Source: Paenibacillus glycinis (GTDB taxonomy: Bacteria > Bacillota > Bacilli > Paenibacillales > Paenibacillaceae). From it: 56,027 bases of DNA. The position numbers and the translations under genes were made by a program. The stretch lies in assembly GCF_009909185.1 (NCBI RefSeq), contig NZ_JAAAMV010000015.1:1-56027 (forward strand), in the 5' to 3' direction. Positions 16,192 through 24,751 of this stretch are shown here, piece after piece. Each line of letters opens with the position of its first letter. The first letter of the stretch is position 1. The notes beneath the pieces were generated by a model, which ran no database searches, had not been told where the DNA came from, and worked only from the letters and a program-made list of their open reading frames with translations.

Positions 16192-17040
16192 ATGACGCAG
16201 AACAAAGAAGCCTATTTGCAATCCGTGATCGGCGCGATGGACACGCTGCTGAGCGTTTTTCCCGAGGAAGCCACGCTGGTGCTGATCGACGCGGATCAAG
16301 TGCGGGCCTTCCGGAACAACATGAAGGTCGCGGTCGATATTCCCGTCGGCACGCCGCGTTCGGCCTTGGCGGGCACGATTTCGGAGAAGGCGTTCGTCCA
16401 TGGCCGGGTGTTCCGGGAGGAACGCGGGCCGGAGCTGTTCGGCGTTCCGTATATCGGCACGTCGACGCCGCTCCGGTTCGAGGGGCAGATCGTCGGGGTG
16501 CTGACCTCGGCCGTCCTGAACCAGAAGCTGGACATGATCCGCGGCTGCTCGGAGAGCCTGGCCGCTTCGGTCGAAGAGATGACGGCGACCTCGAACGGCA
16601 TCGCGTCCGCCTTCGATGCGATCAACGCGGAGATGGACGCGCTGTCCGGCAAATCCGATACGCTGAATCGCGATATCGAAGACATTCAGTCGATCATCGG
16701 CATCGTGCAGGAGCTGGCGGATACGTCCAATCTGCTCGGGTTGAACGCGTCGATCGAAGCCGCGCACGCCGGCGAGTACGGCAGGGGCTTCTCGGTCGTG
16801 GCGACCGAAATCCGGCGCATGGCGGTGCAGAGCCGCGACTCCTCCAAGGATATCCGCACGCAGCTCGGCCTGATGCAGAACCGGCTGAAGGCGATCGGCG
16901 CGGACATCGACCGGATCAAAGGCGACATGGCGCATCACTCGCAAAGCGTCAAGGAGCTCGACGGCGCGTTCGAGCATATCGCCGCCACGGCCGGCGAGCT
17001 GCTGGACAAGTTCACGATGCAGCAAGCCGAACCGTCCTAG
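16192..17040 (+). CDS. Soluble chemoreceptor-like (MCP signalling domain) protein
   Basis: A 282-residue protein with no membrane segment. An N-terminal globular region (about 1-115), possibly GAF- or PAS-like, is followed by a compact methyl-accepting chemotaxis signalling domain (about 125-275) whose hairpin tip reads NLLGLNASIEAAHAGEYGRGFSVVA. The coiled coil is shorter than in classical receptors and the adaptation region is reduced. It may feed cytoplasmic signals to CheA/CheW or act in another process. The start at 16192 has GAAGGAG 11 bases upstream; the longer frame from 16126 would read through that site. No chemotaxis genes are adjacent. Confidence 0.85.
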   Translation: MTQNKEAYLQSVIGAMDTLLSVFPEEATLVLIDADQVRAFRNNMKVAVDIPVGTPRSALAGTISEKAFVHGRVFREERGPELFGVPYIGTSTPLRFEGQIVGVLTSAVLNQKLDMIRGCSESLAASVEEMTATSNGIASAFDAINAEMDALSGKSDTLNRDIEDIQSIIGIVQELADTSNLLGLNASIEAAHAGEYGRGFSVVATEIRRMAVQSRDSSKDIRTQLGLMQNRLKAIGADIDRIKGDMAHHSQSVKELDGAFEHIAATAGELLDKFTMQQAEPS

Positions 17041-17160
17041 TCGCTGCATCATCTGAGCCGGCGATCGCCTTGCGCGAGCAGGCTCTCCCTTTCATGGACT
17101 GACCAACTCAATTTTACGATCTTTCGAGCTCCGCGCGCGCAGTACGGATGTTTCGCAAGA

Positions 17161-17204
17161 AAAGGACCGCCATTTCCGCTTGGCTGCGGAGATGGCGGTC
17201 CTTT
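17161..17204. terminator. Bidirectional terminator between the MCP-like and OYE genes
   Basis: A 19-bp inverted repeat (AAAGGACCGCCATTTCCGC at 17161-17179 and its complement at 17186-17204, one G-U position) separates convergent genes. T-rich flanks follow on both strands (TTTCGTTT on plus, TTTTCTT on minus). Confidence 0.8.
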
Positions 17205-17262
17205 CGTTTGCGGATCGGGATTTTCGCGTGCCTGCGCATCCTTTCGGAGCGGCGCCGCCGCG

Positions 17263-18375
17263 TCAGTACAGCGTTCCGAGCGCTTGGGGCGCGAACGGCT
17301 CCAGCTCGTCCTGCCGTCCTTGCTTGATTTTGACCGCCCAGGCGGGATCGCTCAAGAGCGCCCGGCCGACGGCGACCAAGTCGAATTCGCCGCGGTCGAG
17401 CCGTTCCAGCAAGCCGCCGAGGCTGGCCGTTCCGGCGCCCTTTCCCTCCTTGAAGAGGCGCGTGAATTCCAGATCGAGCCCGACGGAGCCGACCGTGATC
17501 GTCGGCTTGCCCGTGAGCTTCTTCGTCCAGCCGGCCAGATTCAGGTCGGCCCCGTCCTCGAAGGCGGGCTCCCAGAACCGGCGGGTCGAGCAGTGGAACA
17601 GGTCGACGCCCGCGTCGACGAGCGGCCGCAGGAAGCGGTCCAGCTCGGCGGAAGTTTCCGCGAGCTTCGCCTCGTAGGCGCCATCCTTCCACTGGGAGTA
17701 TCGCAGCACGATCGGATAGTCCGGGCCGACGGCGCGCCGGCAGGCCGCGATGACTTCCGCGGCGAATCGGGTCCGGGACGCCAAGTCGCCGCCGTACCGG
17801 TCCGTCCGGACGTTCGTGACGCGCCAGAAGAATTGGTCGATCAGGTAGCCGTGGGCGCCGTGCAGCTCGATGGCGTCGAAGCCGAGCCGTTTGGCATCGG
17901 CGGCGGCTTGCGCGTAGGCCGCGATCAGGTCGGCGATCTCGTTTTCGGTCAGGGGCTGGCCGACCTTCTCGCCGGCGAGGTTCAATCCCGACGGACCGAC
18001 GGAAGCCGCGTCCGGGTTCGTGCCGGTTCCCGGCTGGCGGGTCATGCCGACATGCCAGAGCTGGGTAGCGATCTTGCCGCCGGCTTCGTGGACCGCGCCG
18101 ACGACGCCGGCCCAGCCGTCCAAGGCAGCCTCGCCGTAGAAATGGGGCAAGCTCGGGCTCGCGCCGGCCGCGGGATGATCGATCAGCGTCCCCTCCGTCA
18201 CGATGAGGCCGACGCCGTTCTCGGCGCGCCTCCGGTAATAGGCGGCCACGTCTTCGCCCGGCACGCCGCCGGGAGAGAAGCCGCGGGTCATCGGCGCCAT
18301 GACGATCCGGTTGTCGAGCGAGAGCTTCGCGGAACGGAAAGGGGCGAACAGAGCTTGCGCAGAAGTGGTGCTCAT
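17263..18375 (-). CDS. Old yellow enzyme family NADH:flavin oxidoreductase
   Basis: A 370-residue FMN-dependent ene-reductase-like TIM barrel that reduces activated alkenes such as enones and quinones with NAD(P)H. The signature LHGAHGYLIDQF carries the substrate-binding H172 and H175 and the Tyr Y177. APMTR near residue 27 and the C-terminal VAVGRALLSDP FMN phosphate motif are present. RBS GAGGAGG lies 8 bases before the ATG. The His/His pair resembles the YqjM/bacterial class more than yeast OYE1 (His/Asn). The upstream region carries a dyad within a promoter-like spacer. No partner genes overlap. Confidence 0.93.
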   Translation of the reverse strand: MSTTSAQALFAPFRSAKLSLDNRIVMAPMTRGFSPGGVPGEDVAAYYRRRAENGVGLIVTEGTLIDHPAAGASPSLPHFYGEAALDGWAGVVGAVHEAGGKIATQLWHVGMTRQPGTGTNPDAASVGPSGLNLAGEKVGQPLTENEIADLIAAYAQAAADAKRLGFDAIELHGAHGYLIDQFFWRVTNVRTDRYGGDLASRTRFAAEVIAACRRAVGPDYPIVLRYSQWKDGAYEAKLAETSAELDRFLRPLVDAGVDLFHCSTRRFWEPAFEDGADLNLAGWTKKLTGKPTITVGSVGLDLEFTRLFKEGKGAGTASLGGLLERLDRGEFDLVAVGRALLSDPAWAVKIKQGRQDELEPFAPQALGTLY

Positions 18376-18437
18376 GCAAATTCCTCCTCGGGAAAATGAT
18401 GCGGAACTCAGGACAGGGGCAATAAGGGCAATGGCAA

Positions 18438-18466
18438 ATTATAGGTTAACTTTAAACCTTTAAGTC
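18438..18466 (-). promoter_or_regulatory. Candidate OYE promoter with dyad in the spacer
   Basis: On the minus strand TATAAT (18438-18443) is separated by 17 bases from GACTTA (18461-18466). The spacer holds AGGTTTAAAGTTAACCT, a dyad of AGGTT/AACCT arms. Dyads of the form TTTAAAGTTAA inside the promoter spacer are typical of MerR-family activators controlling electrophile and oxidative stress genes. Assignment to MerR is inference. Confidence 0.4.
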
Positions 18467-18711
18467 GTTCATTTCAATAGAATTAGTCGGTTTTAATGCG
18501 TCCTGCCCTTGCCGCGACGGAGGACCCGCGAACGGATATGCACCCGAAAATGAAAGCAATTTGCGGGCATGCGGACGATTCCATTCTATGTGCGCGCTTT
18601 CATTGCCGCTGGCCGACAAGAATTTCGCCATGCGGGCCGATGCGGCTTTTTACAATTTCTGCGCGCGGGACTACGATTAGAATCATCACATGCAACTTTT
18701 GTTCAACCCAT
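18467..18711. other. Intergenic DNA between OYE promoter and riboswitch
   Basis: It should contain the promoter of the kdp-locus transcript (several AT-rich hexamers such as TAGAAT at 18678-18683), but I could not choose one with confidence. No gene seen. Confidence 0.4.
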
Positions 18712-18880
18712 AATCGCTGAATCCCTTTATAGGGAGCGGGGGAACCAACGGAAGCCGGCGCCGCGTGGCGGCGCGTCTTCCCGGGGTGAATCGCGGACAA
18801 GCAGCGCTTGTCCGGGTAGGGCACTCTCTAGCCCGAATCCGACAGCTAACCTCGCAAGCGAACCGGAGAGACGACTTAGG
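18712..18880 (+). ncRNA. ydaO/yuaA-type c-di-AMP riboswitch aptamer
   Basis: The conserved blocks of the ydaO family occur in order: GGGGGAACC at about 18738-18745, GGGGTGAATC at 18783-18792, AGGGCACTCTCTAGCCCGAA (18819-18838), and CCGACAGCTAACCTCGCAAG (18839-18858), followed by GGAGAG. These form the pseudo-twofold c-di-AMP pocket of this class. The aptamer precedes an intrinsic terminator by about 40 bases, so c-di-AMP should switch downstream expression off. In other Firmicutes this class controls K+ uptake genes such as ktrA and kimA, which agrees with the kdp genes downstream here. Confidence 0.93.
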
Positions 18881-18920
18881 CCAAAGCGCGCGAAGCTGCC
18901 TTTTTCTTTGCGCTGTCCAT

Positions 18921-18964
18921 GAAGCCGGGAGTAGAGACATCTCTTCTTCCCGGCTTCTTTTTTT
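18921..18964 (+). terminator. Riboswitch expression-platform terminator
   Basis: GAAGCCGGGA (18921-18930) pairs with TCCCGGCTTC (18948-18957), with inner pairing AGAGA/CTCT, and is followed by seven T residues (18958-18964). It lies between the c-di-AMP aptamer and the first gene of the locus, the expected position for transcriptional attenuation. Confidence 0.9.
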
Positions 18965-18987
18965 ATCCCACGAAGGAGTGAATGAGC

Positions 18988-19434
18988 ATGCACGCCGTAC
19001 AGACGAGAGCTTCGCTTCAAAGAGAACGCATGGATATGGTGAAAATCGAACGCATCGAATGCTTCCGTTTCGATCGCGAGACGGCGCGCCTCTTGCTGCC
19101 GGAATGCGGAAGCGGGGATTGCTGCGGCATCCTGATGCTCGGCACGGGCTCGGGCGAGCTCGGCGTCGGCGTTTTTCGCGAATGCGCCTTGAAGGGCGAT
19201 TTTATCAAATGGGCCTGCGCGTTCCAGGGCTTCAAGCACCATACGCTCAGCGAAGGCCTGCTGGAAGCCCGGATCAAGCACGAGACGTGGGGCGACGTCC
19301 GGTCGTTGGCGGCGGAAGCGGCGCTGCGCGAGCTGGCCGGCGGCAACGGGGCGCCGGTGGGCAAATCGTTATCCGACAGCCTGCATGACCATTCGTTTTG
19401 CTTCGAGCATGCGGAGGCGTATGTCATTTTCTAG
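18988..19434 (+). CDS. Uncharacterised protein, first gene behind the c-di-AMP riboswitch
   Basis: A 148-residue soluble protein that I do not recognise. It has no signal peptide or membrane segment and is Cys-containing (ECGSGDCCG near residues 39-47), with a GTGSGELGVG glycine stretch near 51-60 and a C-terminal HDHSFCFEHAEAYVIF. The ATG at 18988 is chosen because AAGGAG ends 9 bases upstream; the ATG at 18982 would be only three bases away. Position directly behind the riboswitch terminator and before the kdp genes suggests a role in K+ or osmotic homeostasis, but a 121-bp gap separates it from the next gene. Confidence 0.75.
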   Translation: MHAVQTRASLQRERMDMVKIERIECFRFDRETARLLLPECGSGDCCGILMLGTGSGELGVGVFRECALKGDFIKWACAFQGFKHHTLSEGLLEARIKHETWGDVRSLAAEAALRELAGGNGAPVGKSLSDSLHDHSFCFEHAEAYVIF

Positions 19435-19555
19435 GCGCGGACCCGCGGCGCCAAGCGATTTTTATAACTTTTTTACACCTTGGGGGGCAACTCTTTACCC
19501 CGAATTTATGGGAAACGGGATTAAGATGGCTTAGTACGAAAGAAGGGAGCGGGGA

Positions 19556-19975
19556 TTGGACGTGGGGATACGGGATATCAATCAGACATCGGAAACGGTC
19601 GTCGTCGCGGCCCTGACGAAGGCCGGCGAAAATTTCATGAAGCAGCTGCTCGTCAAGGGGGTGCCGTTCACGGCGATCACGAACAGCGTCGCGGAGCGCC
19701 AGCAGCTCTCCAAGCTGGGCATCGCCTCCATCCTACTCGTGAATACGATCGACCCGGATACGTGGGAGATGCCGGATTATCCGGTCGGCAGGGTGTTCTT
19801 GTTCGAAAGCAGCTTGTCGCTGTGCTGCCGGTATCTGCGCATGATCCGCAAATGGACGGATCAGCCGGTATACGTCATCACGGGACGAACGCACGGCAGG
19901 CTGATCTACAAGAGCCTCGGCGCCACCCACATCGTGCATTCCAACACCGGCAGCATTTCGTTCCTGCTGGATTAG
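19556..19975 (+). CDS. Small putative Rossmann-fold protein of the kdp locus
   Basis: A 139-residue protein of unknown function. Its alternating hydrophobic strands and helices (VVVAALTKAGENFMKQLL, VYVITGRTHGRLIYKSLGA) suggest a single Rossmann-like domain, loosely like the RCK/TrkA-N domains that regulate K+ channels. The canonical GxGxxG is absent, so nucleotide binding is doubtful. The start is a TTG at 19556, with GAAGGGAG six bases upstream; GTG at 19562 is the alternative. It lies between the riboswitch and kdpF, so a regulatory role in the same K+ uptake system is a reasonable guess. Confidence 0.65.
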   Translation: MDVGIRDINQTSETVVVAALTKAGENFMKQLLVKGVPFTAITNSVAERQQLSKLGIASILLVNTIDPDTWEMPDYPVGRVFLFESSLSLCCRYLRMIRKWTDQPVYVITGRTHGRLIYKSLGATHIVHSNTGSISFLLD

Positions 19976-20042
19976 CATAAGTTTGCTTCGATTGGAAAAT
20001 GTTATGACTAGCTACAGAAAGGCTCGTGAGGAGGGTGCTCGG

Positions 20043-20129
20043 ATGGTTAACGATTTTACGATGGTCCTCTTGGCTGCGATCGTGTTCGGATTGTTCTGGG
20101 GGTTCAAGAAATTTTGCGAGAAAGCGTGA
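20043..20129 (+). CDS. 28-residue membrane peptide upstream of kdpF
   Basis: MVNDFTMVLLAAIVFGLFWGFKKFCEKA is a single predicted membrane helix with a basic C-terminal tail. It starts at an ATG with GAGGAGGG 6 bases upstream and ends before the KdpF-like frame. It is not KdpF by sequence but has similar size and position, and may be an additional small subunit or regulator of the Kdp pump. It is also a candidate leader peptide. Confidence 0.6.
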   Translation: MVNDFTMVLLAAIVFGLFWGFKKFCEKA

Positions 20130-20220
20130 AGCCGATCTTCCCGAGCGATCGCGCTAACCGGCCGGATCGCGGCCGAGGGGGACGGCGGTCGGCAGTTCAA
20201 CAAGTTAAGGAGGAAGCGAC

Positions 20221-20298
20221 ATGGTCGTAATGGGGATTATCGCCATCGCCCTGATGATTTATCTCGGTTTCGTGCTTGTGAAGCCGGAAAAGTTTTGA
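20221..20298 (+). CDS. kdpF: KdpF-like small subunit of the K+-transporting ATPase
   Basis: A 25-residue hydrophobic peptide, MVVMGIIAIALMIYLGFVLVKPEKF. The ending YLGFVLVKPEKF is the hallmark of KdpF, which stabilises the KdpABC complex in the membrane. AAGGAGG lies 7 bases upstream of the ATG, and kdpA follows after 35 bp. Confidence 0.88.
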   Translation: MVVMGIIAIALMIYLGFVLVKPEKF

Positions 20299-20333
20299 GT
20301 ATGCTGCTTCAATAACGAGGAGGAAACATTGCT

Positions 20334-22013
20334 ATGGCTATGGGATTCGTACAAGTTGCCATTACGCTGGTCGTCATCATGCTGTTGGTGAAGCCGGCGG
20401 GCACATATCTCGTCAAAGTTTTTTCGCAGGAAAAAACGGGCCTCGACCGGGTGTTCGGCCCGGTCGAGCGTTTGCTTTACCGGATCATGGGCGTAAAGGA
20501 AGGGGAATCGATGGGCTGGCGCGGCTACCTTGGCGCGGTCCTGCTGTCCAATTTCGTCATGCTGCTGCTGATCTATCTCGTGCTGCGGCTGCAGAGCCAT
20601 CTGCCGATGAACCCGGACGGGATCGGCAACATGCCGGCCGGCCAGGCGTTCAATACGGCCGTATCGTTCATTACGAACACGAACTGGCAGTCCTACAGCG
20701 GCGAGAACGGACTGTCGTACTTATCGCAGCTGCTCGCGATCACGTTCCCGATGTTCACGTCGGCGGCGACCGGCTTCGCGGTGGCGATCGCTTTCATTCG
20801 CGGTCTCGTCGGCCGCAAGGACGATCTCGGCAACTTCTATGTCGACATCATCCGCTCGATCACGCGGGTATTCCTGCCGCTGAGTTTTATCGTCGCGCTG
20901 TTTCTGGTCTTTCAAGGCATACCTCAGACGCTGCTCGGCGCCGTGCACGCAACGACGCTCGGCGGCGGCGAACAAACGATTACGCGGGGTCTCATTGCTT
21001 CGCTGGAGTCCATTAAGCATATCGGGACGAACGGCGGCGGCTGGATGGGAACGAACGCGGCGCATCCGTTCGAGAACCCGACGGCGCTCGCGAACTTCGT
21101 GCACATCTTATGCATGATGCTGCTGCCGACGGCGCTGGTCTACGCATTCGGTCTCATGATCAAGAACAAGAAGCAAGGCTGGGCAATATTCGGCGCGATG
21201 GGATTTATTTTCCTGGTCATGCTGGTAACGGTGTTCGTATCCGAGTATAAAGGCGTAGGAGCGCTGGACGCCATGGGCGTTCACGGCAACATGGAAGGCA
21301 AGGAAGTTCGCTTCGGCATATCGGAATCGGCTTTGTTCACGACCGTGACTACGGCGGCTACGACGGGCAGCGTCAACAACATGCACGAGTCGTTGACCCC
21401 TCTTGGCGGATTCACGGCACTTGCCGAAATGATGTTGAACAACGTGTTCGGCGGCAAGGGCGTCGGGCTGCTCAATGGTTTATTGTACCTCATTCTGTCG
21501 ATCTTTATATGCGGCCTGATGGTCGGGCGGACGCCGGAATTCCTGGGCAAGAAGATCGAAGGCAAGGAAGTGAAGCTCGCCTCCATCGCGCTGCTGATCC
21601 ATCCGGTCGTGATCCTCGTGCCGACGGCCATCGCATTCCTCAGTCCGAACGCGATGTCGTCCATCGCGAACGGCGGCATGCACGGCTTGACGGAAGTGCT
21701 CTATGCATTTACCTCCGGCGCGGCCAATAACGGCTCGGCGTTCGGCGGCTTGACCGCGAATACCGATTTCTACAACATCATGATCGGCGTGGTCATGCTC
21801 CTCGGCCGGTACGTCTCCATCATCGCGATGATCGCCATCGCCGGCTCGCTTGCGGTCAAACGCGTCGTTCCGGTGACGACGGGCACGCTGAGAACCAACA
21901 CGCCGTTGTTCTCGGGCATCCTCGTCGTGATCATCCTCGTCATCGGGGCGCTGACGTTCTTCCCGTCGATTGCGCTGGGACCGATTGCCGAACATTTGGC
22001 GATGCCGAAATAA
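20334..22013 (+). CDS. kdpA: Potassium-transporting ATPase subunit KdpA
   Basis: A 559-residue polytopic membrane protein, the K+-binding channel-like subunit of the high-affinity KdpFABC pump. Four pore-loop segments are visible: TNTNWQSYSGE, GTNGGGWMGTNAAHP, TTGSVNNMHESL and SGAANNGSAFGGL, which together form the selectivity filter. About ten membrane spans; length matches the family. GAGGAGG is 10 bases upstream of the ATG. It works with KdpB (25 bp downstream) and KdpC. Confidence 0.98.
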   Translation: MAMGFVQVAITLVVIMLLVKPAGTYLVKVFSQEKTGLDRVFGPVERLLYRIMGVKEGESMGWRGYLGAVLLSNFVMLLLIYLVLRLQSHLPMNPDGIGNMPAGQAFNTAVSFITNTNWQSYSGENGLSYLSQLLAITFPMFTSAATGFAVAIAFIRGLVGRKDDLGNFYVDIIRSITRVFLPLSFIVALFLVFQGIPQTLLGAVHATTLGGGEQTITRGLIASLESIKHIGTNGGGWMGTNAAHPFENPTALANFVHILCMMLLPTALVYAFGLMIKNKKQGWAIFGAMGFIFLVMLVTVFVSEYKGVGALDAMGVHGNMEGKEVRFGISESALFTTVTTAATTGSVNNMHESLTPLGGFTALAEMMLNNVFGGKGVGLLNGLLYLILSIFICGLMVGRTPEFLGKKIEGKEVKLASIALLIHPVVILVPTAIAFLSPNAMSSIANGGMHGLTEVLYAFTSGAANNGSAFGGLTANTDFYNIMIGVVMLLGRYVSIIAMIAIAGSLAVKRVVPVTTGTLRTNTPLFSGILVVIILVIGALTFFPSIALGPIAEHLAMPK

Positions 22014-22038
22014 AGATTGCTGAGAGGAAGGATCTATA

Positions 22039-24078
22039 ATGGCCGCAAGTAAAAAAAGCTTATCGAAGGATATGGTGCTTCAAGCGATCGCGGACGCGTT
22101 CAAAAAGCTGAACCCCGCCGTCATGATCAAGAACCCGGTCATGTTCGTCGTCGAAGTCGGTACCTTGATCACATTGCTGCTCTCTTTTCAACCGGATCTC
22201 TTCGCCGCTTCAAGCGCGGGCCGGGGTTATAATATTGCGGTATTCCTCATCCTGCTGTTCACGCTGCTGTTCGCCAATTTCGCGGAAGCGCTGGCCGAAG
22301 GCCGCGGCAAAGCCCAGGCGGACACGCTGCGCAAGACGAAGTCGGAGACGATGGCGAAGCTGGTCCAGAAGGACGGCTCGCTGAAGCAGGTATCGTCCAC
22401 GCAGCTGCGCAAGGGGGATATCGTCCGCGTCGATACCGGGGAGATCATCCCGACCGACGGCGAGATCATCCAAGGGCTCGCGTCGATCGACGAATCGGCG
22501 ATCACGGGCGAATCCGCTCCGGTCATCAAGGAAGCGGGCGGCGATTTCTCGTCCGTTACCGGCGGTACCCGGGTCGCGTCCGACTTTATTATCGTGAAAG
22601 TCATGACGGATCCCGGCGAGTCGTTCCTCGACCGCATGATCTCGCTGGTCGAAGGGGCCAAGCGCCAGAAGACGCCGAACGAGATCGCGCTGACGACGCT
22701 CCTGGCCGTTCTGACCATGATCTTCCTGGTCGTCATCCTGACGATGGTGCCGATGGCGGATTACCTGGACGTGAAGCTGGATGTCGCGACCTTGATCGCG
22801 CTGCTCGTTTGTTTGATCCCGACCACCATCGGCGGGCTGCTGTCCGCGATCGGGATCGCCGGCATGGACCGCGTCACGCAGTTCAACGTGCTGGCGATGT
22901 CCGGCAAGGCGGTCGAAGCGGCCGGCGACATCGATACGCTGATCCTGGATAAGACCGGGACGATCACGTACGGCAACCGGATGGCCTCCGAATTCGCCCC
23001 CGTCAAGGGCGTGTCGCAGAACGAGATGACGCTCGCGGCGCTGAAGGCTTCCGTCAAGGACGAGACGCCGGAAGGACGCTCCATCGTGGAAATGGCCACG
23101 AAGCTCGGGGAGACGTTCGCCGAGAGCGAATACGGCAGCGCCGAACCGATCGAATTCACCGCCGAAACCCGGATGTCGGGTCTCGATATGCCGGACGGCA
23201 CGCCGATCCGCAAAGGCGCCGTGGACGCCATGAAGAAATACATCTCCGCCAAGGGCGGCAGCGTGCCCGCCGACCTGGACGAGATCTCGAACCGCATCGC
23301 CAAGGCCGGCGGCACGCCGCTCGCCGTCTCCATCGGCGACCGGATCTACGGCGTCATCTACTTGAAGGATACGGTGAAGCCGGGACTCAAGGAACGCTTC
23401 GCGGAGCTGCGGTCCATGGGCATCAAGACGATCATGGCCACGGGCGACAATCCGCTCACGGCCGCGACGATCGCCTTGGAAGCGGGCGTCGACGATTTCA
23501 TCGCGGAAGCGAAGCCGGAGGACAAGATCGCCGTCATTCGCAAGGAGCAGCAGGAAGGCAAGCTGGTCGCGATGACCGGCGACGGCACGAACGACGCGCC
23601 GGCGCTGGCGCAGGCCGACGTGGGCCTCGCGATGAATTCCGGCACGATGGCGGCGAAGGAAGCCGCGAACATGATCGACCTGGATTCCGATCCGACGAAG
23701 CTGCTGTCCGTCGTGTCCATCGGCAAGCAGCTGCTCATCACCCGCGGCGCGCTGACGACGTTCTCGATCGCCAACGACATCGCCAAATATTTCGCGATCA
23801 TCCCGGCCATGTTCATCCTGGCGATGCCGCAGCTGCAATCGCTGAACATCATGGACCTCGCCTCGCCGCAATCGGCGATCCTGTCGGCGCTGATCTTCAA
23901 CGCGATCATTATCCCGCTCTTGATCCCGATCGCGATGCGGGGCGTCAAATACCGTGCCATGAGCGCGGACCGATTGCTGACGCGCAACGTGCTGCTTTAC
24001 GGCATCGGCGGCGTGATCGTGCCGTTCATCGGCATCAAGATCATCGATCTGATACTGCAGGGACTGCACCTAGCCTAA
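22039..24078 (+). CDS. kdpB: Potassium-transporting ATPase ATP-binding subunit KdpB
   Basis: A 679-residue P-type ATPase (P1A class) that energises K+ import through KdpA. Motifs in order: actuator TGES ([12 protein letters not shown]), phosphorylation site DKTGTIT with D304, nucleotide-binding KGA (RKGAVDA), TGDNPLTA and hinge [20 protein letters not shown]. All catalytic residues are intact. RBS GAGAGGAAGG. The length is normal and the gene sits between kdpA and kdpC as expected. Confidence 0.98.
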   Translation: MAASKKSLSKDMVLQAIADAFKKLNPAVMIKNPVMFVVEVGTLITLLLSFQPDLFAASSAGRGYNIAVFLILLFTLLFANFAEALAEGRGKAQADTLRKTKSETMAKLVQKDGSLKQVSSTQLRKGDIVRVDTGEIIPTDGEIIQGLASIDESAITGESAPVIKEAGGDFSSVTGGTRVASDFIIVKVMTDPGESFLDRMISLVEGAKRQKTPNEIALTTLLAVLTMIFLVVILTMVPMADYLDVKLDVATLIALLVCLIPTTIGGLLSAIGIAGMDRVTQFNVLAMSGKAVEAAGDIDTLILDKTGTITYGNRMASEFAPVKGVSQNEMTLAALKASVKDETPEGRSIVEMATKLGETFAESEYGSAEPIEFTAETRMSGLDMPDGTPIRKGAVDAMKKYISAKGGSVPADLDEISNRIAKAGGTPLAVSIGDRIYGVIYLKDTVKPGLKERFAELRSMGIKTIMATGDNPLTAATIALEAGVDDFIAEAKPEDKIAVIRKEQQEGKLVAMTGDGTNDAPALAQADVGLAMNSGTMAAKEAANMIDLDSDPTKLLSVVSIGKQLLITRGALTTFSIANDIAKYFAIIPAMFILAMPQLQSLNIMDLASPQSAILSALIFNAIIIPLLIPIAMRGVKYRAMSADRLLTRNVLLYGIGGVIVPFIGIKIIDLILQGLHLA

Positions 24079-24103
24079 AACGGAAGCAGAGGAGTCTTCA
24101 ACC

Positions 24104-24670
24104 ATGAAAATGATATCCACCGCAATACGCGTGTCCATCGGCCTGATGATCATCTGCGGATTCATTTATCCGCTCGTGACGACCGGGGTGGCGCAGGTGC
24201 TGTTCCCCAAGCAGGCGGACGGCAGCCTGATGGAAGCCGCCGACGGCACGGTCACCGGATCGGAGCTGCTCGCGCAGGGCGTCGACTCGCCGAAGCTCTT
24301 CCATCCGCGGGCTTCGATGGCCAAGTATGATCCGACCGCTTCCGCCGGCTCCAACCGGGCCGTCGCGACGCCGGATTACGTGAAGGAAATCGGCGACAAC
24401 GTCGCCGCCGTGAAGGCGGACAATCCGGGAATGACGGATGTGCCGGCCGATCTCGTGACCGCATCGGGTTCAGGGTTCGACCCGGATCTGTCGCCCGAGG
24501 CGGCGAAAGCCCAAGTGCCGCGCATCAGCAAGGCGACCGGCATGAGCGCGGACGACCTGAACAAGCTGATCGACGGCCTGGAGAAGAGCCGGCAGCTCGG
24601 AATCTTCGGGGAACCGCGGGTCAACGTGAACGCCCTGAACGAGGCATTGTTGAAGCAAATCAAACTATAA
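24104..24670 (+). CDS. kdpC: Potassium-transporting ATPase subunit KdpC
   Basis: A 188-residue subunit with one N-terminal membrane helix (about 7-28) and an extracytoplasmic domain that supports KdpB. Conserved segments include FHPRASMAKYDPTASAGSN and SGFDPDLSPEAAKAQVPRI. AGAGGAG lies 9 bases before the ATG; kdpB ends 25 bp upstream. Confidence 0.96.
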   Translation: MKMISTAIRVSIGLMIICGFIYPLVTTGVAQVLFPKQADGSLMEAADGTVTGSELLAQGVDSPKLFHPRASMAKYDPTASAGSNRAVATPDYVKEIGDNVAAVKADNPGMTDVPADLVTASGSGFDPDLSPEAAKAQVPRISKATGMSADDLNKLIDGLEKSRQLGIFGEPRVNVNALNEALLKQIKL

Positions 24671-24751
24671 AACGGCGCAGCCGCTCCCGCAGGTCGGGGG
24701 TGGCTTCGTTTGCGTTATGCGCCGACCGGCTATAGAGGGGGAAACATTGTC

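Noticed and set aside
18496..18922. Open frames across the riboswitch region
   Set aside because: They overlap the conserved c-di-AMP aptamer, which explains the sequence better, and lack start signals.
22210..24069. 619-codon open frame antisense to kdpB
   Set aside because: Shadow of kdpB, whose catalytic motifs are all intact on the plus strand.
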